A DNA stretch of 64,000 nt, taken from contig BGZK01000013.1 of NCBI GenBank assembly GCA_005406025.1, positions 1-64,000 on the forward strand. The letters are read 5' to 3'. The position numbers and the translations under genes were made by a program. Source of the DNA: Eumeta japonica. Its lineage: Eukaryota; Arthropoda; Insecta; Lepidoptera; Psychidae. A model generated the notes under the pieces. That model was not told where the DNA came from, did no database searches, and was given only the letters and a program-made list of their open reading frames with translations. Shown here one piece after another: positions 44,248 to 56,215 of this stretch. Every line of letters starts with the position of its first letter. The stretch's first letter is position 1.

Positions 44248-46389
44248 GGAACATTTTGTTCACACGGACATAAAACAATATATATAATATAATTTCATGT
44301 GATTATCTACAAACAATGAATTCTTATTAACATAGTTGATATTTTGTGCACTTGTGTAAAATCTCATTTTCGCACTGTGAAATTAAATATTGTGATTTTA
44401 AATATGAATATAATTGTAGTGATATATAAGAAACGAAATATGTTTGGTTGATTGGTTTACCATGTGAATGAAATTGGGATAAAACACAAGTCCACATACT
44501 TATGTACACACCCTAGAATTTATACTTCTTCGGTATCATTCTATGAAACTTTGACCGACTCCCTTGAACAATCTCCAAAGTTTGCCGTATTAAACTAGTT
44601 ATAAAGAAATTCCATAATTTTTCTTTCTCTGCACATTTCCCCGGTCCTCGTCGATGCGAACATAATTTTTTTTAAGATTCCCCAGATTAACTTGGTTATA
44701 AAACAAATAATACGGTTCCTTCTTCCAAATGCCGGTTTCGTGCTCGACGAAACGTTTAGGTAACGAAACTTATAAATAAATTTAGTTATTTCTAAAGTTG
44801 CTTCATCTCTTTGACGTTATGTCTTCAATCTGTTTCGTTTTCCTTACGTCCTGCGTGCGTACAAACATTATAATTTTCTACATTGAAATAAAAAATAAGT
44901 CTATGTTGATAACTTATCATTTCATGTTATGTAATAAATAGAGTATTAACCTTTGCAACACTTCGAAAATCCATAGTGGCCAATTAAAAATAAGAACCAA
45001 ATACATTAACTAACATTTTTATTGATTACCGATGCGGCTACGTAGCAAATATGTCACTAGACATGAATTCCGTTGGAATATAACCAACGTGTGAATTGTT
45101 AATATGCCAACGCACCACAAAAATAAAAAGAAAATGTATGTACTTACAAACAGGGTATAAGCAATTTACATGGTAACAGCAGTACCGGAAAGCAGTTTAT
45201 CTGAAATGAAAGGAAAACATTTTGATGTTTTGCAAAAGGAAAAAGCTGCGCATAAATATTTAGCCTACGTGATTTTTTTTTGTAATACCGTAAAAACAGT
45301 TGTATGAATTTCATTATCTAATAGGTACCTTTAGAACTATTGTTCGATGGAAATAGAATTTAAGCCCGACCTTATTACAAAATAATAAAATAAATTATCT
45401 TAGTAATCGCTTTTAGTTACTTTTAATTATCAACATTGAAGCAAAATCAAAATTGGAGATGATATCTGTTTTTTTACAAAATTTGAGTTAACAATGCCCG
45501 ATAATTAATTTGTAATATTTTATTTTCCCATTATACCGTTTTAAAGGTCATAATAAAATATGTAAAATATTCAATATATGATTTTTTTTCGTTTAGCGGT
45601 GTAGTCCAAGCAGTCAAAAGGGTTTCTCGCAAAAACCTCACTCATCATAATCAAATATTTTGCTTAAAGCAATGTTACCACTATAGTTCTTCGATAAACT
45701 ATAAAATATCACTAATACCACTGCACCAGAGTCGATATTTGCATGTATAACCCCATTTTTGTAGCCAATCCCACTGCTCATTCTAATCCCGTTCCGCTCT
45801 CGATTTTGCTGTACGTCCCATTTCAAATCAAGTTCATCTAACAGTTACAGTTCCGATTTCGAAGAAGCCGGAAACAATAACTATAGTCAAAATAAAATAT
45901 AATCCAGCTTTATTAATTGGGGATAATTTAAATTTCTATGAGTGCAAGAATTTTTAGGATAGGCTTTGTAGCACAAATATGTTGATGAAACCAAACTTAC
46001 ATCAGAAGCCTTCCTTCCTACACATATACTAATACATCATCAAAATTTCGTCGTAAGCGCTTGAATAGCTTACGCACACGTAAGGGATAAATATACAAAG
46101 AAACTTTCATTTTAATATATAAATGTCTCTATAAATATATTTATATATCTATAGAAAATCTTATAATCGGAATATAGAAACCTAAGACATGCTATAATTT
46201 TTGTAGCAGTTACGCACTATTTAACGCTATACGAAACTACTAAGGTGTTTGTACAACCATACCACTTCGCCATTATAAACACAGGGCACGAAATCAATCC
46301 AAGACAAAGGAATATGTGAAATGTCCGGAACTATTTATCACTGTATTGAAAAACTTTTATTCAACGACACAATATCCCACTTTTTCAGT
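44248..46389. other. AT-rich non-coding DNA
   Basis: Bases 45960-46090 hold AAATTTCGTCGTAAGCGC-type words that may be repeat debris on the minus strand. Minus-strand frames at 44327-44509 and 45638-45826 have no recognisable features. No gene recognised. Confidence 0.35.
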
Positions 46390-47110
46390 TGAAAAGAATA
46401 TTGCATTAAGGTTAATGGCGAATGCGTCACTCGCCTTCTATGTACTGACAGCAAATAGCCTTCGTGGCGAAATCTAGAAGAACTTCGACGGCATATTCAG
46501 GTACCTCGGTCGATTTCCTTGCGTTTAAAATGAACGTTTAAAAATGAATGTAGACAATACGAAAATTATGTCAGATTCCATTTTGTACCCACTCTGATTA
46601 TAATTGAGAACTTTGGAATAGAAGTTCTTAACAAGCACGTCTACTTGAGACAAACTGTTGGATCAGATAGGTCCAACTTCGGTAAAGAGATCACATGAAG
46701 AGATCGCCTAGAGATTTGCTCGGGAAGGCAGCATTAGGAAAACTATGCGGCATCTCCGAGGCTAATAGATTATCTCGGTATTAAAGATGAAAGTCTTTAA
46801 GAGGTTATGTTATCGGTGTTTACGTGACCCTTTCTCTTGATCTTGTGACTGAACATAGAACCACTCAGTGTGCAATGGAAAGAGCTGTGCTTAGGATTTA
46901 TTTGCGAGATAATATCTCAGAAGAACCAGAGTAACCGGAGTAACTCGCAAAATATACAAGTTGAAGTGGCAGTGGGTAGGTCACGTCGCTCGTGGGACCG
47001 ATTAAGTAGACGTCACCACAAGAGTTGCCTCCTATTACTCGTAAAAGGTTATCAAACGACCTGATAAAGGCTGCGAGTAAACATTGGTTAACGTGTAGTA
47101 TGAGTAGTTA
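46390..47110 (+). pseudogene. Non-LTR retrotransposon reverse transcriptase, C-terminal part, decayed
   Basis: Peptides in order on the plus strand, in shifting frames: KVNGECVTRLLCTDSK (46405), MNVDNTKIMSDSI (46550), a Tyr-Leu-x-Gln-Thr block HVYLRQTVGSDRSNF (46640), GISEANRL, then MERAVLRIYLRDNISEE (46877), SGSGLGHVARGTD, and KRLSNDLIKAASKHWL (47043). This is the thumb and connection end of the endonuclease-reverse-transcriptase proteins common in Lepidoptera, whose equivalents read NLSKTKIM, YLGQTI.LG.SN, MERAMLGVSL and WAGHIAR.TD. The YxDD catalytic block is degraded to a CTDSK remnant at the start of the fragment. Multiple stops and frame shifts make it a pseudogene. Clade probably RTE-like, not certain. 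Confidence 0.75.
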
Positions 47111-47446
47111 ATAAGTTAATATTATATTTCCGATATTGTAGTATTGTATTTGAGGGTCAGTCGATATTACATGATTCCGCGGTTCGCATGTGTTTGTTTC
47201 AATATCACATTCAGCATATCTATATCACATTTACGAGAACATTACAGCGGTTACGAAGATGGGATATATTGCAAAAGGATGATAGTGATTGCTAGATAAA
47301 GTCGTAATCTGCGACGGCTGTAGCGATTTTAGGACCTTAGAGGACAACAACCATCGGGCTAATGGACACATCGATCAGCTTAGACGTAGGACGAGAAGTT
47401 CCCTGGTAATCCCTTCGATTTTAAAAGATAAGATACAGATCCCAGA
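47111..47446. other. Unclassified segment after the LINE
   Basis: May hold LINE 3' untranslated sequence (ATTACATGATTCCGCGG near 47168 onward); not resolved. Confidence 0.3.
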
Positions 47447-47835
47447 TCTGGCACGATGAAATACAGATCGTGCCAGAAGTGGTTGAACACGAATCGGAAA
47501 ACTAACAGCACCATACGCCGTACACTCCACGGCCGTCCCCGACAACGGGGAGCTTACAATACAACGCACGAAATTCTGCCGCTTTGAATTGCCTGCGAAT
47601 GATGCAATGCGCAGGTGCAACGCTCCCCGACCCTTCGTTCTTCTACCTCGCGTTTCTAATTCACGCCATTGCGACGCTTTCGTAACTAACTTCACAGCGG
47701 CAGAATTTTGTACCTTGTACTGTACAATCGCAGAGCCGCTACCGTACGCCGCGCCACCGGCAGCCGCAAGTACAGAACAAAATTCGACGCCATCTTGTAT
47801 AGTCGTATCGCCCCAGTCGACTATAGCCCACTATC
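47447..47835. repeat. GC-rich segment with two inverted repeats
   Basis: TCTGGCACGAT at 47447-47457 pairs exactly with 47467-47477 (9-nt loop). Separately, the segment 47553-47586 (containing AAATTCTGCCGCT) is an inverted copy of 47693-47728 (AGCGGCAGAATTT), with about 80 percent matching over 34 bases and a 106-base GC-rich spacer that itself has CCTGCG...CGCAGG. The open frames on both strands (106 and 116 codons) mirror each other because of this inverted structure and are not credible genes. Confidence 0.6.
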
Positions 47836-48230
47836 ATATGCAAAATGAATGGGGGTTTATATTTGTGTTCACGTCCAATGGCAGAAACGAACTACTTCGT
47901 TTATTTTTATTAGCAAAATATCTACTGGTCTATATGTAGTTAAATCCGTGCGGCGAACTTTTTCAGAAATAAGTTAAATAGAATCCGACACCTTCAAAAC
48001 ATAGTATCGAACTTTAGAAAGAAGAATACTATTTTGATTTTTCAAGTGTTAAAATTATGCTTTAGCGCATTTTTGGAAGAAGTTTTCATTCTATAATAAA
48101 ACATTATATCGTTGTCTTTTAGTTATAAATACACTTGAAAGTAATATTCAGGACCGTAAAATAAAACTCAATAAGATATAACTACCTATTAAATAATATC
48201 TGGCGTGTGTCGATTTAACGTGTCCTTAAT
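47836..48230. other. AT-rich non-coding DNA
   Basis: Nothing recognised. Confidence 0.35.
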
Positions 48231-48325
48231 TCGTACGGTTGCCGTCCGCAGCGCCGCCGCCGCCGTCACGAGCGCACAAAGCTTTGATCTTCGTCAAATT
48301 TCACCCGAGGCGAAGCTTTTATATG
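48231..48325. other. Small GC-rich island
   Basis: GCAGCGCCGCCGCCGCCGTC near 48249 is followed by AAGCTTTGATCTTCG, with a TCF-type CTTTGAT word, and CGAGGCGAAGCTTTTATATG. Candidate regulatory element. Confidence 0.35.
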
Positions 48326-49057
48326 TCCGCTGAGTAATTGTCAAATATATGAGGGTTGTATAATTTTATTTTACCTAGGAGCTTTGTACATCTTTCAATG
48401 AGTAACGATTAACTCAAAAATAATATAAATATTATATTCTACAACACTTGAAATGAATCCCTACTTAATAATGGACATTACAATGCATGGCCCAAACTGC
48501 TGGGAACGGATAATTTAAACTTTTTTGTAATCAAAAAGTGAAAACAAACATTCAGATTTCATTTGAAAATTAAGAATAGATTAGTACATCTTTTTAGAAA
48601 ATTAACTGGTGAAAAGGGTATAATTTAATGTGAAACATTAATTAAAAATATTGATACACAAAAATAAAGGTTACCATGTTCTTTAAATAAAGTGTCGAAA
48701 CGCAGGACGGAGGATTGAATGCTGTAGCGAGGTTGAAATGAAGATTCAACTTGAGAGCGAATTTTTAAACGGGATTAAGTTATAAGAAAATCGATTTAAA
48801 AGGTGTAGCAAATTAAATAAATTACTTTACATCTACGGTGACGAAGCGTCAAGCGGACATATAAGTTATAATATAATGTAAATTATTATATAAAATACAT
48901 GATATAAAAAACAATAATGTAAAAAATTATGTATATGCATTTCGTTCACCATTTATGCATGCCTTACATATTGATTCATGTGGGCATACAATACGAAGCG
49001 AACACGACCGCCCAGAATGGTTTCTGAGAAAAGCAAACAAGCATTCGTCTTCGGTTT
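48326..49057. other. AT-rich non-coding DNA
   Basis: Nothing recognised. Confidence 0.35.
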
Positions 49058-49190
49058 CAATCGCGTATTTGTACTACAAAACAAAACTACTGAACTGATT
49101 CTAAATTTTTTTTCACTGATAAAGGGCTATTTTATCCCATAATAAACCAGGCTATTATTATATGGGCTAGGCTTCAATTGAAAATTTGTA
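49058..49190 (+). mobile_element. Helitron-like body fragment
   Basis: AAAACTACTGAACTGATTCT then CACTGATAAAGGGCTATTTT and ATCCC, the ACTACTGAACCGATTTTG and TTTATCCC blocks seen in the relic at 32455. No tail follows. Confidence 0.45.
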
Positions 49191-49574
49191 CTATGAAACT
49201 TAATCTATTAATTATTTCTTGCTTTTGTAACGCTACACTATTCCCGATTTGCATAACTTATATTTTATTTTACTACTTCTTTTGCCTTGACTTCATCCAA
49301 ATGGGAACTATGAGCAGTAATGGAAATAAAATTGAATTGAATTGAAAGCGGCGTGAAGTTTAGTAGACCATTATCATGACAATCATTTATTCAATCAGCC
49401 TTAAATTAGTCTTGATAATTAAAAGAAGTAAGTGCCATTACACAAAGGGAACTTAATTATATGAGGGGGATTGTAGGTTCTAATCTGAATTAGGAGTGAT
49501 AAAAATGTAGAGCCAGCCGGTTCTCGTGCAACCTTTAGCCAGAAATTTGAATCGGGATATATAATAGATATTAC

Positions 49575-50420
49575 AATATGTCAAGAAATAAAGTGGAAAA
49601 AGGTTTTTTTACGTTCATCTTTCGTTATTTGTTTTATTTGTGTAGTCCTGGCCTTCATTATCCGTTTCTAGGAGTTGGAAGAGTTTATCTGCAGCCTTTT
49701 TAATATCTACTTTGCTCTGTGTTAATGCGATGCATTCCTCTTAGTTCCTATTTTAATAGAACTTGTTTTGTCTAAGCAAGATTCTCAATCGTAACTGATT
49801 TCTATAGTAGAATATATTAAGGCAGAATTAAGGAGATGATGTCGAACTCTTGAAAGAAATCCTTTTGTCTAATTTTTTCTTCCATGAATCTTTCATTCTT
49901 TACTTTCTTCACTTAGTGCAGAACTTTTAGTGTCTATTTAGGATTTGATAAAGTTCATTTGCTGTCTAATTAAATTCTATGCTATGTGCTATTATGGCCC
50001 CTTCTTCTTGTTTCCTGTTATAATGGCTTATGTTTTGTCTATACGAGTCTAAGGTGTAACTATGTAACTAGGGCATCGAACTTTTCTTTGTGTATCAGAT
50101 TTTAAAGCGGTGTTCATTAGTTTATGTTGAGCTATTTTTAAAAGAAATCTTTCTTTTCTAATTTCTTTATTCTGGTAATCATTAATTCTTCATTTTCTTC
50201 GTTAGCTACAGACTTTCTGTCAGTTTCTGGGAGCTACTAAAGTTCATCTGCACTTTTTGATTCCCAGTGGCGCATTCTTTTTGGTTTCCTATTGCAATAA
50301 GTCATTCTTATCTACGCAAATCTCTCATGTGTAACTAAGGCGTCCAACTTTTCTTTCTGTTGGATCGAGATGAAAAAGAAAGATTAGGACCGAAATTAAG
50401 GAGGGGACTGGAGTCCGAAT
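49575..50420 (-). repeat. Three tandem ~280-bp units, possible decayed coding repeat
   Basis: Landmarks repeat at spacings of 266-291 bp: the AAGTTCATCTGC word at 49681, 49950 and 50239; GTAACT at about 49787, 50054-50063 and 50331; a TTCATTCTTTAC/TTCATTTTCTTC word at about 49612, 49889 and 50180. Units are about 49575-49855, 49856-50145 and 50146-50420. On the minus strand units 3 and 2 share the codons for KEK[L/F]DALVT (50330-50356 and 50063-50089), differing mostly at synonymous positions. Unit 3 stays largely in one frame (ADEL..LPETDRKSVANE, then ELMITRIKKLEKKDFF). Unit 1 has a 41-codon stretch with KKAADKLFQLLETDNEGQDY. Helical, charged repeats of this type suggest a decayed repetitive coiled-coil or helical protein. 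Stops interrupt every unit. Family not recognised. Confidence 0.6.
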
Positions 50421-52441
50421 TGAATTTGGGTCCGTAATCAGAATCAAGAGTGTAACCCAGATTGGAAACAAGAACAGTTCTGGGATCGGAAGAGAAATCG
50501 TATTAGAAATGTTAGCAAGATCAACCGGCATGAAAGAATTCATTTTATGTCTATGTGGACGCAAAATTAGTTAAAAAATGAACAAAATTACTTGAACGAT
50601 AAATTGTGTAATGTACACCATTGTATAGACCACAGATTTATTTGTATTATTTGCACGTTTTGTATAGTAGGAATGAAATAATGAAATTCAACTATAACCA
50701 TTTTTGATCAGGCAGATCACGCAGATAAGGCTACAGACGTTCGCAAATAATGTAATCTTAAAATTTAAAATATAAACATTAGCTTTCCCTTTGAGGAGAA
50801 GCTGAGATAAATAATACAATTTTCATAAAATACATTACTTCTTATTTTTCAATTTACCATATGCATTTAAAAAATAAAGCAATGCGATTCGTTTTCAAAG
50901 AGAATACCCCAATTTCGCTAATACCATTTTGAAATTAAATCAACTTCCGAACAATAATTCTGAAAGTTACACAAAATCCCCGGAGGATCATACATCAGAG
51001 TAAACTTTTCAGTGGAATCGAAACTTTGGGTTCCTTCTAAAGCCTTTTTGTAACAAAGTGTACCCTTACAGTGATACGGTATCATTTGTGAAACAAACTT
51101 TATTACTGTTTTCCCTATAAATTACACTCTGTTTGTTTTGTGAAGCAACTCCGAGAGCGCCAGTATAAATTTCATAAAAAACGACGAGCATTGTAATTTG
51201 TTTTATTTTTTTTAAGAAAACACTTATTTAACAATATATCTCAAAAGTATACAGAAAACAACACGACGATTGCAGTAAGCAACTACACAGCATTATCGAC
51301 AATAGTAGTTTATTTAATTATATATCTGTACATTATTAATCAAAGGTACCTATAACAAGATTCGATATTTGACACTCACAAACATATAGAAAAACACAAT
51401 CCTTAAAGTAAAATGACAACAACATATAATATGTACAAGGAAATATCGTAAAATCACAATAATTCCATGATTCAACAACTTTTTGGTTCTACATTAGTAA
51501 CTAATAATTCTTCATCAGGCATTTATAAATGCACATATATATATATAGAAATTTAAAATTAATCATTCTTATTATGTGTTAACTAAACGTGCATTTTGTG
51601 CAAAATTTAATATTCCTGGTTATTGAATTAACACGAAACGTATGTAAAAATTATAAAGAAATTGATTGGTGGCTTAGATAAACAAAAATTTTAACACTTG
51701 CTTAGTGTTCGATGTCCGTCAGTGCTCTCGAAACAATTGAATCAAATTAGAGAATTCTAAAATTCCTAGTGCAAGAGCAGATTCGAAGGTCAGCGACAGG
51801 TTGCCATCCTGCACATTACTGCACGATTCAGGCAAACTTCTAGATTTACCCAGTTAGAATGTAGCTCAATTGTATATAGCACAGCTTTAACACGACTCGT
51901 TAAAATATTCGAGTTAATATTGAGAATACGTTTGAATTTGTAGAGATTAGTAAAATAATTTAAATATATCGTAAAATATAATATTTTACAAAGAATTTTA
52001 ACTGTTTGGAAAATATATTTATATTTGAAATATTTAATGTATTTTGATATCTTTTGACATAATTGTCCATACTCACGATCACCGCAAGAAGTTAATGTCA
52101 AAAGTCATTGAAAAAACAAGGGGGAATATTATTGACAAGATTCCTAATGAAATGTTAATTATGTTAATTTTGTCTTGTTTTGAGACAAGCTATTTTGTTG
52201 TTTCATGATACTATTGTTTTTAAGAGTATCGCTAATTATATTTGATTCAAGTTTTTAGCATGAGAAAGCCAGCTAGCCCAGATATCGCGAAATAGCCCAA
52301 AAATTACTTATCGACCAGATTACGACTTTTGTGATTTATTTATAAAGTAATATATTATTGATGCTACTCCCAGACAACTGGAGATAGACAGAATAGCCAA
52401 ACTGGCTTTTCAGAAAATTCTTTTGTTAATTGTATTTATTC
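50421..52441. other. AT-rich non-coding DNA
   Basis: Bases 50421-50565 continue as purine-rich sequence (GAGTCCGAATTGAATTTGGG) that may be a further worn part of the preceding repeat. The remaining stretch is AT-rich with no recognisable gene. Confidence 0.35.
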
Positions 52442-52695
52442 TCGCCAGTGGCTCTGTGGTTAAGAGTGATGCCTTCGAACCAGAAATTGCTGGTTTGATC
52501 CTTGAACACGGACGAATTGACCAATTAGTCTGTACTTAACTTAAGACCAAATTAAAACATTGATTCCATGCCCTGGAGAGCAAACCAAGCTGATCGTTCT
52601 CGGATGTTGTCATCCCATTAACGATCATAATATTTAGCAGACCCAATCGGAATACTGGGCCATCGGTACTTAAAGTCCAAACTTATCGACCTGAA
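52442..52695 (+). mobile_element. SINE family B, copy 3 (plus strand, most complete)
   Basis: A tRNA-like head GCCAGTGGCTCTGTGGTTAA (A-box), then CGAACCAGAAATTGCTGG and B-box GGTTTGATCC (52491-52500). Body ACACGGACGAATTGACCAAT, CTTAACTTAAGACC, CTCGGATGTTGTCATCCC, TTAACGATC and ATCGGTACTTAAAGTCC. The head-to-body order agrees with the copies at 37338, 38920, 54000 and 63720. Not a tRNA gene: the acceptor stem does not pair. Confidence 0.65.
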
Positions 52696-53405
52696 TTAAA
52701 AAAAAGTGGTGTCGGATGTGCTTTTACAGTGAAGAGACGTAACTCCGAGATCACGACCTACATAAAAATCGCAGATTCTCAAAGGCAAGGATCACTTTAA
52801 AATTTCTAAAGTAGCCTAAAACGCAAATATGTATTACATTTTCCATCGTTTAATGCATCGCTCCCACCTTTCCTATCAAATTTATAAATACACATTTTCG
52901 TTTCCCTTCCATCCGTCTCTTGCACCTTAAAGGGATTGTTTATTCAGAAATATGGTGTTTTTTTCCACTACGCCGGGTTATCGCCGTTCCGGAGCCAATA
53001 TCCTCGCGAGTTCCGGCCGTCGTCTCCCGCGGCTTCAATTTTTTGAAACACCTTTCTCCCGCCACCTTCGTTTATTGTATGGCGAAAGTAACAATGTACT
53101 GTGAAGCTTTTCCTTTGTTCCTCTTGTTTAGAAATATTTTTACAAAAGGACATATCGATTACAGCGATAGAAAAAAAATACCTAAATCGTATATTTATCC
53201 TCCTTTGTAGTGCATAAATTGAATACACTGTTATTTAATTTAAATCAGTGTGATTTATTATAAAATATAAATCATGTACTTTTTTTTATAATTTGTCATG
53301 TGCACTTTCGACAAAGACAAAATAACTATTTACACCATTTGTACATAGGCTTACGTACATTACTAAACACTTTTTATCATTTTTTAAACTCTTGTATAAT
53401 TTTTG
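52696..53405. other. AT-rich DNA with a GC-richer core at 52970-53070
   Basis: GCCGGGTTATCGCCGTTCCG and CCGGCCGTCGTCTCCCGCGG (52972-53032) form a small GC-rich island. The overlapping frames on the two strands (96 and 86 codons) have no recognisable domain. Confidence 0.35.
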
Positions 53406-53469
53406 AATTATAGAAGTTCAGTTAACTTCACTTATTTTAGTTAGTAAATTTTACTGAACTTCTATAATT
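53406..53469. repeat. Perfect 17-bp-arm hairpin, 30-nt loop
   Basis: AATTATAGAAGTTCAGT at 53406-53422 pairs exactly with 53453-53469. The total length of 64 nt is in the range of an insect pre-miRNA, but no known miRNA seed was recognised, so it is recorded as a repeat. Confidence 0.7.
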
Positions 53470-53999
53470 TTAGGAATTAAAGAATCCAGAAACGAACAAA
53501 ACAAACCTCAGCCCGAACCCGTTGAATCTAAATGAGAGATCTCAAACAACCATTATTTTTCCGCAGTCCTTCCTAAATCCAAAGGATGAAACGCAATAGC
53601 GCCACATCGCCCGCTACAACTTTTGGTGCTGCGATGTTATCATAATTTATTATACATTTGATAAGTAAATTAAGTTATTTCCTTATTGATGACATACACG
53701 TGTCTCTTTACAAAATTTAACCAATTATCCTCAGTTCTGTAAACAAAGTCTCCTCAACAACATTTCTATCAAATTATATCCATTTATTACACAAAATTAT
53801 GCAATTCATAAGAATTACTTGACGTATGTCAGAAGACGAGTGACACCACGGACCGTATTATTTTCTGTGATACACATTCAGTAATAATATTATTATAATT
53901 TCTATTTATCAGCGTGGCGTTTATTCACTGGATCAAAATATCATCACAGTGCAAACGCATACCCTTCTAAAATGCTGTTGCTTGAGATTGAACATTTTA
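53470..53999. other. AT-rich non-coding DNA
   Basis: Nothing recognised. Confidence 0.35.
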
Positions 54000-54245
54000 G
54001 ACCGTATTAAAGCCTTCACAATGACCCTGTGCGTTTGTGTGGCTGTTAACGATCATGGTCACTAATGCACCGATAAAGCACTAAATGGACGTCTAAACTT
54101 ACTGCCTAGTTATTGAAACAGGTGACTTAAGTTAAAAATTCTTAAGTCAATTCGCTTGTGGTCAGAATTTGACTCCTATACCTTCTGATTCAAATACGGT
54201 CACTTAGGCCATTCGGTTACCACCGTTCTGTGGTAGTTTACATTA
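54000..54245 (-). mobile_element. SINE family B, copy 4 (minus strand)
   Basis: On the minus strand: GTGGTAACCGAATGGCC, GAATCAGAAGGTATAGGAG, TCAAATTCTGACCACAAGC (worn B-box), GAATTGACTTAAGAA, TTAACTTAAGTCACC and GATCGTTAACAGCC. Same block order as copies 2, 3 and 5. Confidence 0.6.
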
Positions 54246-54348
54246 TCAAAATACAGACATTGCAATGTATAATACCCAACAAGTTCCCTGGGACTGTGGT
54301 TTGATTAAAAATGAATTCGTTGCCTTACTTTTTTCTTGAAGCTTGGGG

Positions 54349-54396
54349 AAGTTTTGAAAGTATCATAACTTCGCAGTTACGTTACTTTCAAAAGTT
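54349..54396. repeat. Hairpin, 13 of 14 bp arms, 20-nt loop
   Basis: AAGTTTTGAAAGTA at 54349-54362 faces TACTTTCAAAAGTT at 54383-54396. One mismatch. No known RNA class recognised. Confidence 0.55.
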
Positions 54397-56104
54397 ATTG
54401 TGCAACCCATGCATTTCATACGAAAAATTAAATTACTATCCTTAGTTTAGTGTATTAAAAATCTAAAACAGCAGCTAATACATTAAATATTTTGTGAAGT
54501 AAATATAAAAATATATGTCAAATTACACAAAAAAATTGAAGTCTATTTTATTTTTTGATTATTTGAAACACCTGTAAAACATCATTACAATCGACTGATT
54601 TTTCAATCAGACATCTTTAAAATATATATTCATAGTATTCACATATTTATAAATTTACCAGTACCAGGATGATCTCCTCGTAAATTTCATAATAAATTTA
54701 CCAAACTTTATTCTTTCATGTTTTACTTCAATTTTTTTCTTTGTATTCGCCAAAACGAACTGATGGCACTTGGGAGCTTTTACATTTCTCAACTACTTTA
54801 TCATCTCCAAGGCAAGCGGTACATAACATCTGGCTCAAAAATCGAAAATCAACTTTCGTCGTTTCCCTAACTCCAATCTCATCCCATAGAGACGGATACT
54901 TAGTCTTAGGGTTTCGGCAAGTTAAGCAAACGAGTTGAACGACAACTTCTAGTCCCTTGTTTGTGTTAGCGATGTACGCTCGGAAGATCTAAAACAACAT
55001 GTACCTAGCCAGATCTATGTCAGTGCTGTTTGTATGTCACAATAACGTTGACATGTATATTCTGTTTGTTTTAACTGTAAACCTTGTTACAAGATGCTCC
55101 GTAGAAAACAGCTATTACAACAGAAATAATATAGGTAATCATTGTAACAGACCATAGTAAATTATTTACTTTTTTTATAGTGCAATTAAATAAAGAAAAA
55201 CATATCATATTTATTGAAACAATTTAATGGCTAACGATTCTTCGAGCGAAATTACGTTCCGCTCGTTTCGGTAAAATATCGATAAAAGTGCAACTGTGCG
55301 ACGTATCTTGTATAATATTTTTATCGATAACTAATACTAAACTGGCATTGATTCTTTGCTTTCCAGTATACATATTACATCAAAGCACAAATGAATATAA
55401 CCTTTATTCACATCTACTATAACGTTTATTATTTACATTACAATATTACCACTATTTATTCAAAACTCGTTTTAAGTTCTCTAACATTATAACTAGAACG
55501 ATCTTTAGACTAAATTACAACAAATCCTATAAAATTTAAATAAATAATAACTCAATTAGAACCCACTTATAAATTATTGCCTTATGCTTAATAAGATATA
55601 GAGTGATAAGATAACAACCTTATTATTTTATACAATATTAACAAAATACCCACTATATAGATAGCACTTATTTCGTGTAAATTCATGAATAGGCCCGCCA
55701 GTATTGTAGAGTGATTCCAAATTGCACACCGCAAACAGCCATCTCAACGCGTCCGCACGGAACTTTACAATGTCTCAATGTATTGTGTGCCGATCCGTAG
55801 TGAACTAGTTATGTATGTGCCGATATAACAGTTGTGAATATAATATAAAATATTTATTTTTATGTCATAAGTAATTCTATAATAACAATTTTATAATGAT
55901 ATCGTGAACAAAATATTCGGTTATGTACATGTGTATTTCCCAAGATTATTTATCTTGACATTTTTATAAAGGGAAATTTTTATTAAAGAATATAAATAAT
56001 GTTCGCCACATTATTATTGTTTATAATAAATTTAATCCAAAACTCAAATTAATAAAAAACGAATTTTGATATTTTTTATCTACATTAAGATACTAGAGTT
56101 ATTT
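54397..56104. other. AT-rich non-coding DNA
   Basis: Bases 54740-54990 and 55680-55810 are comparatively complex, unique-looking sequence with short frames that have no features. The TATCGATA pair is listed separately. Confidence 0.35.
55277..55329. promoter_or_regulatory. Paired TATCGATA (DRE-like) sites
   Basis: TATCGATA at 55277-55284 and 55322-55329, starts 45 bases apart, each flanked so that TATCGATAAAA and TTTTATCGATA are inverted. TATCGATA is the binding word of DREF at housekeeping promoters of Drosophila. No transcription unit is visible beside it. Confidence 0.35.
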
Positions 56105-56215
56105 TTTTATGGAAGGGGTAATCTCTGAAACTATTCAATCGATTCGAAAAATTCTTTTACTGGTGGAAAACTACACCAATCGTCAGTATTTTAAATTAGA
56201 TTTCACTTTAATATT
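56105..56215 (+). mobile_element. Helitron-like body fragment
   Basis: GGTAATCTCTGAAACTATTC, then ATCGATTCGAAAAATTCTTT and TACTGGTGGAAAACTACACC: the TAATCTCAGGAACTACTGG and GATTTGAAAAATTCTTTC blocks of Lep1-type repeats. Confidence 0.5.

Noticed and set aside
46870..47064. 66-codon frame as a host gene
   Set aside because: Its peptide is part of a LINE reverse transcriptase spread over several frames.
47375..47939. Overlapping 106- and 116-codon frames on opposite strands
   Set aside because: They mirror each other because of the inverted repeat and high GC; no recognisable protein.
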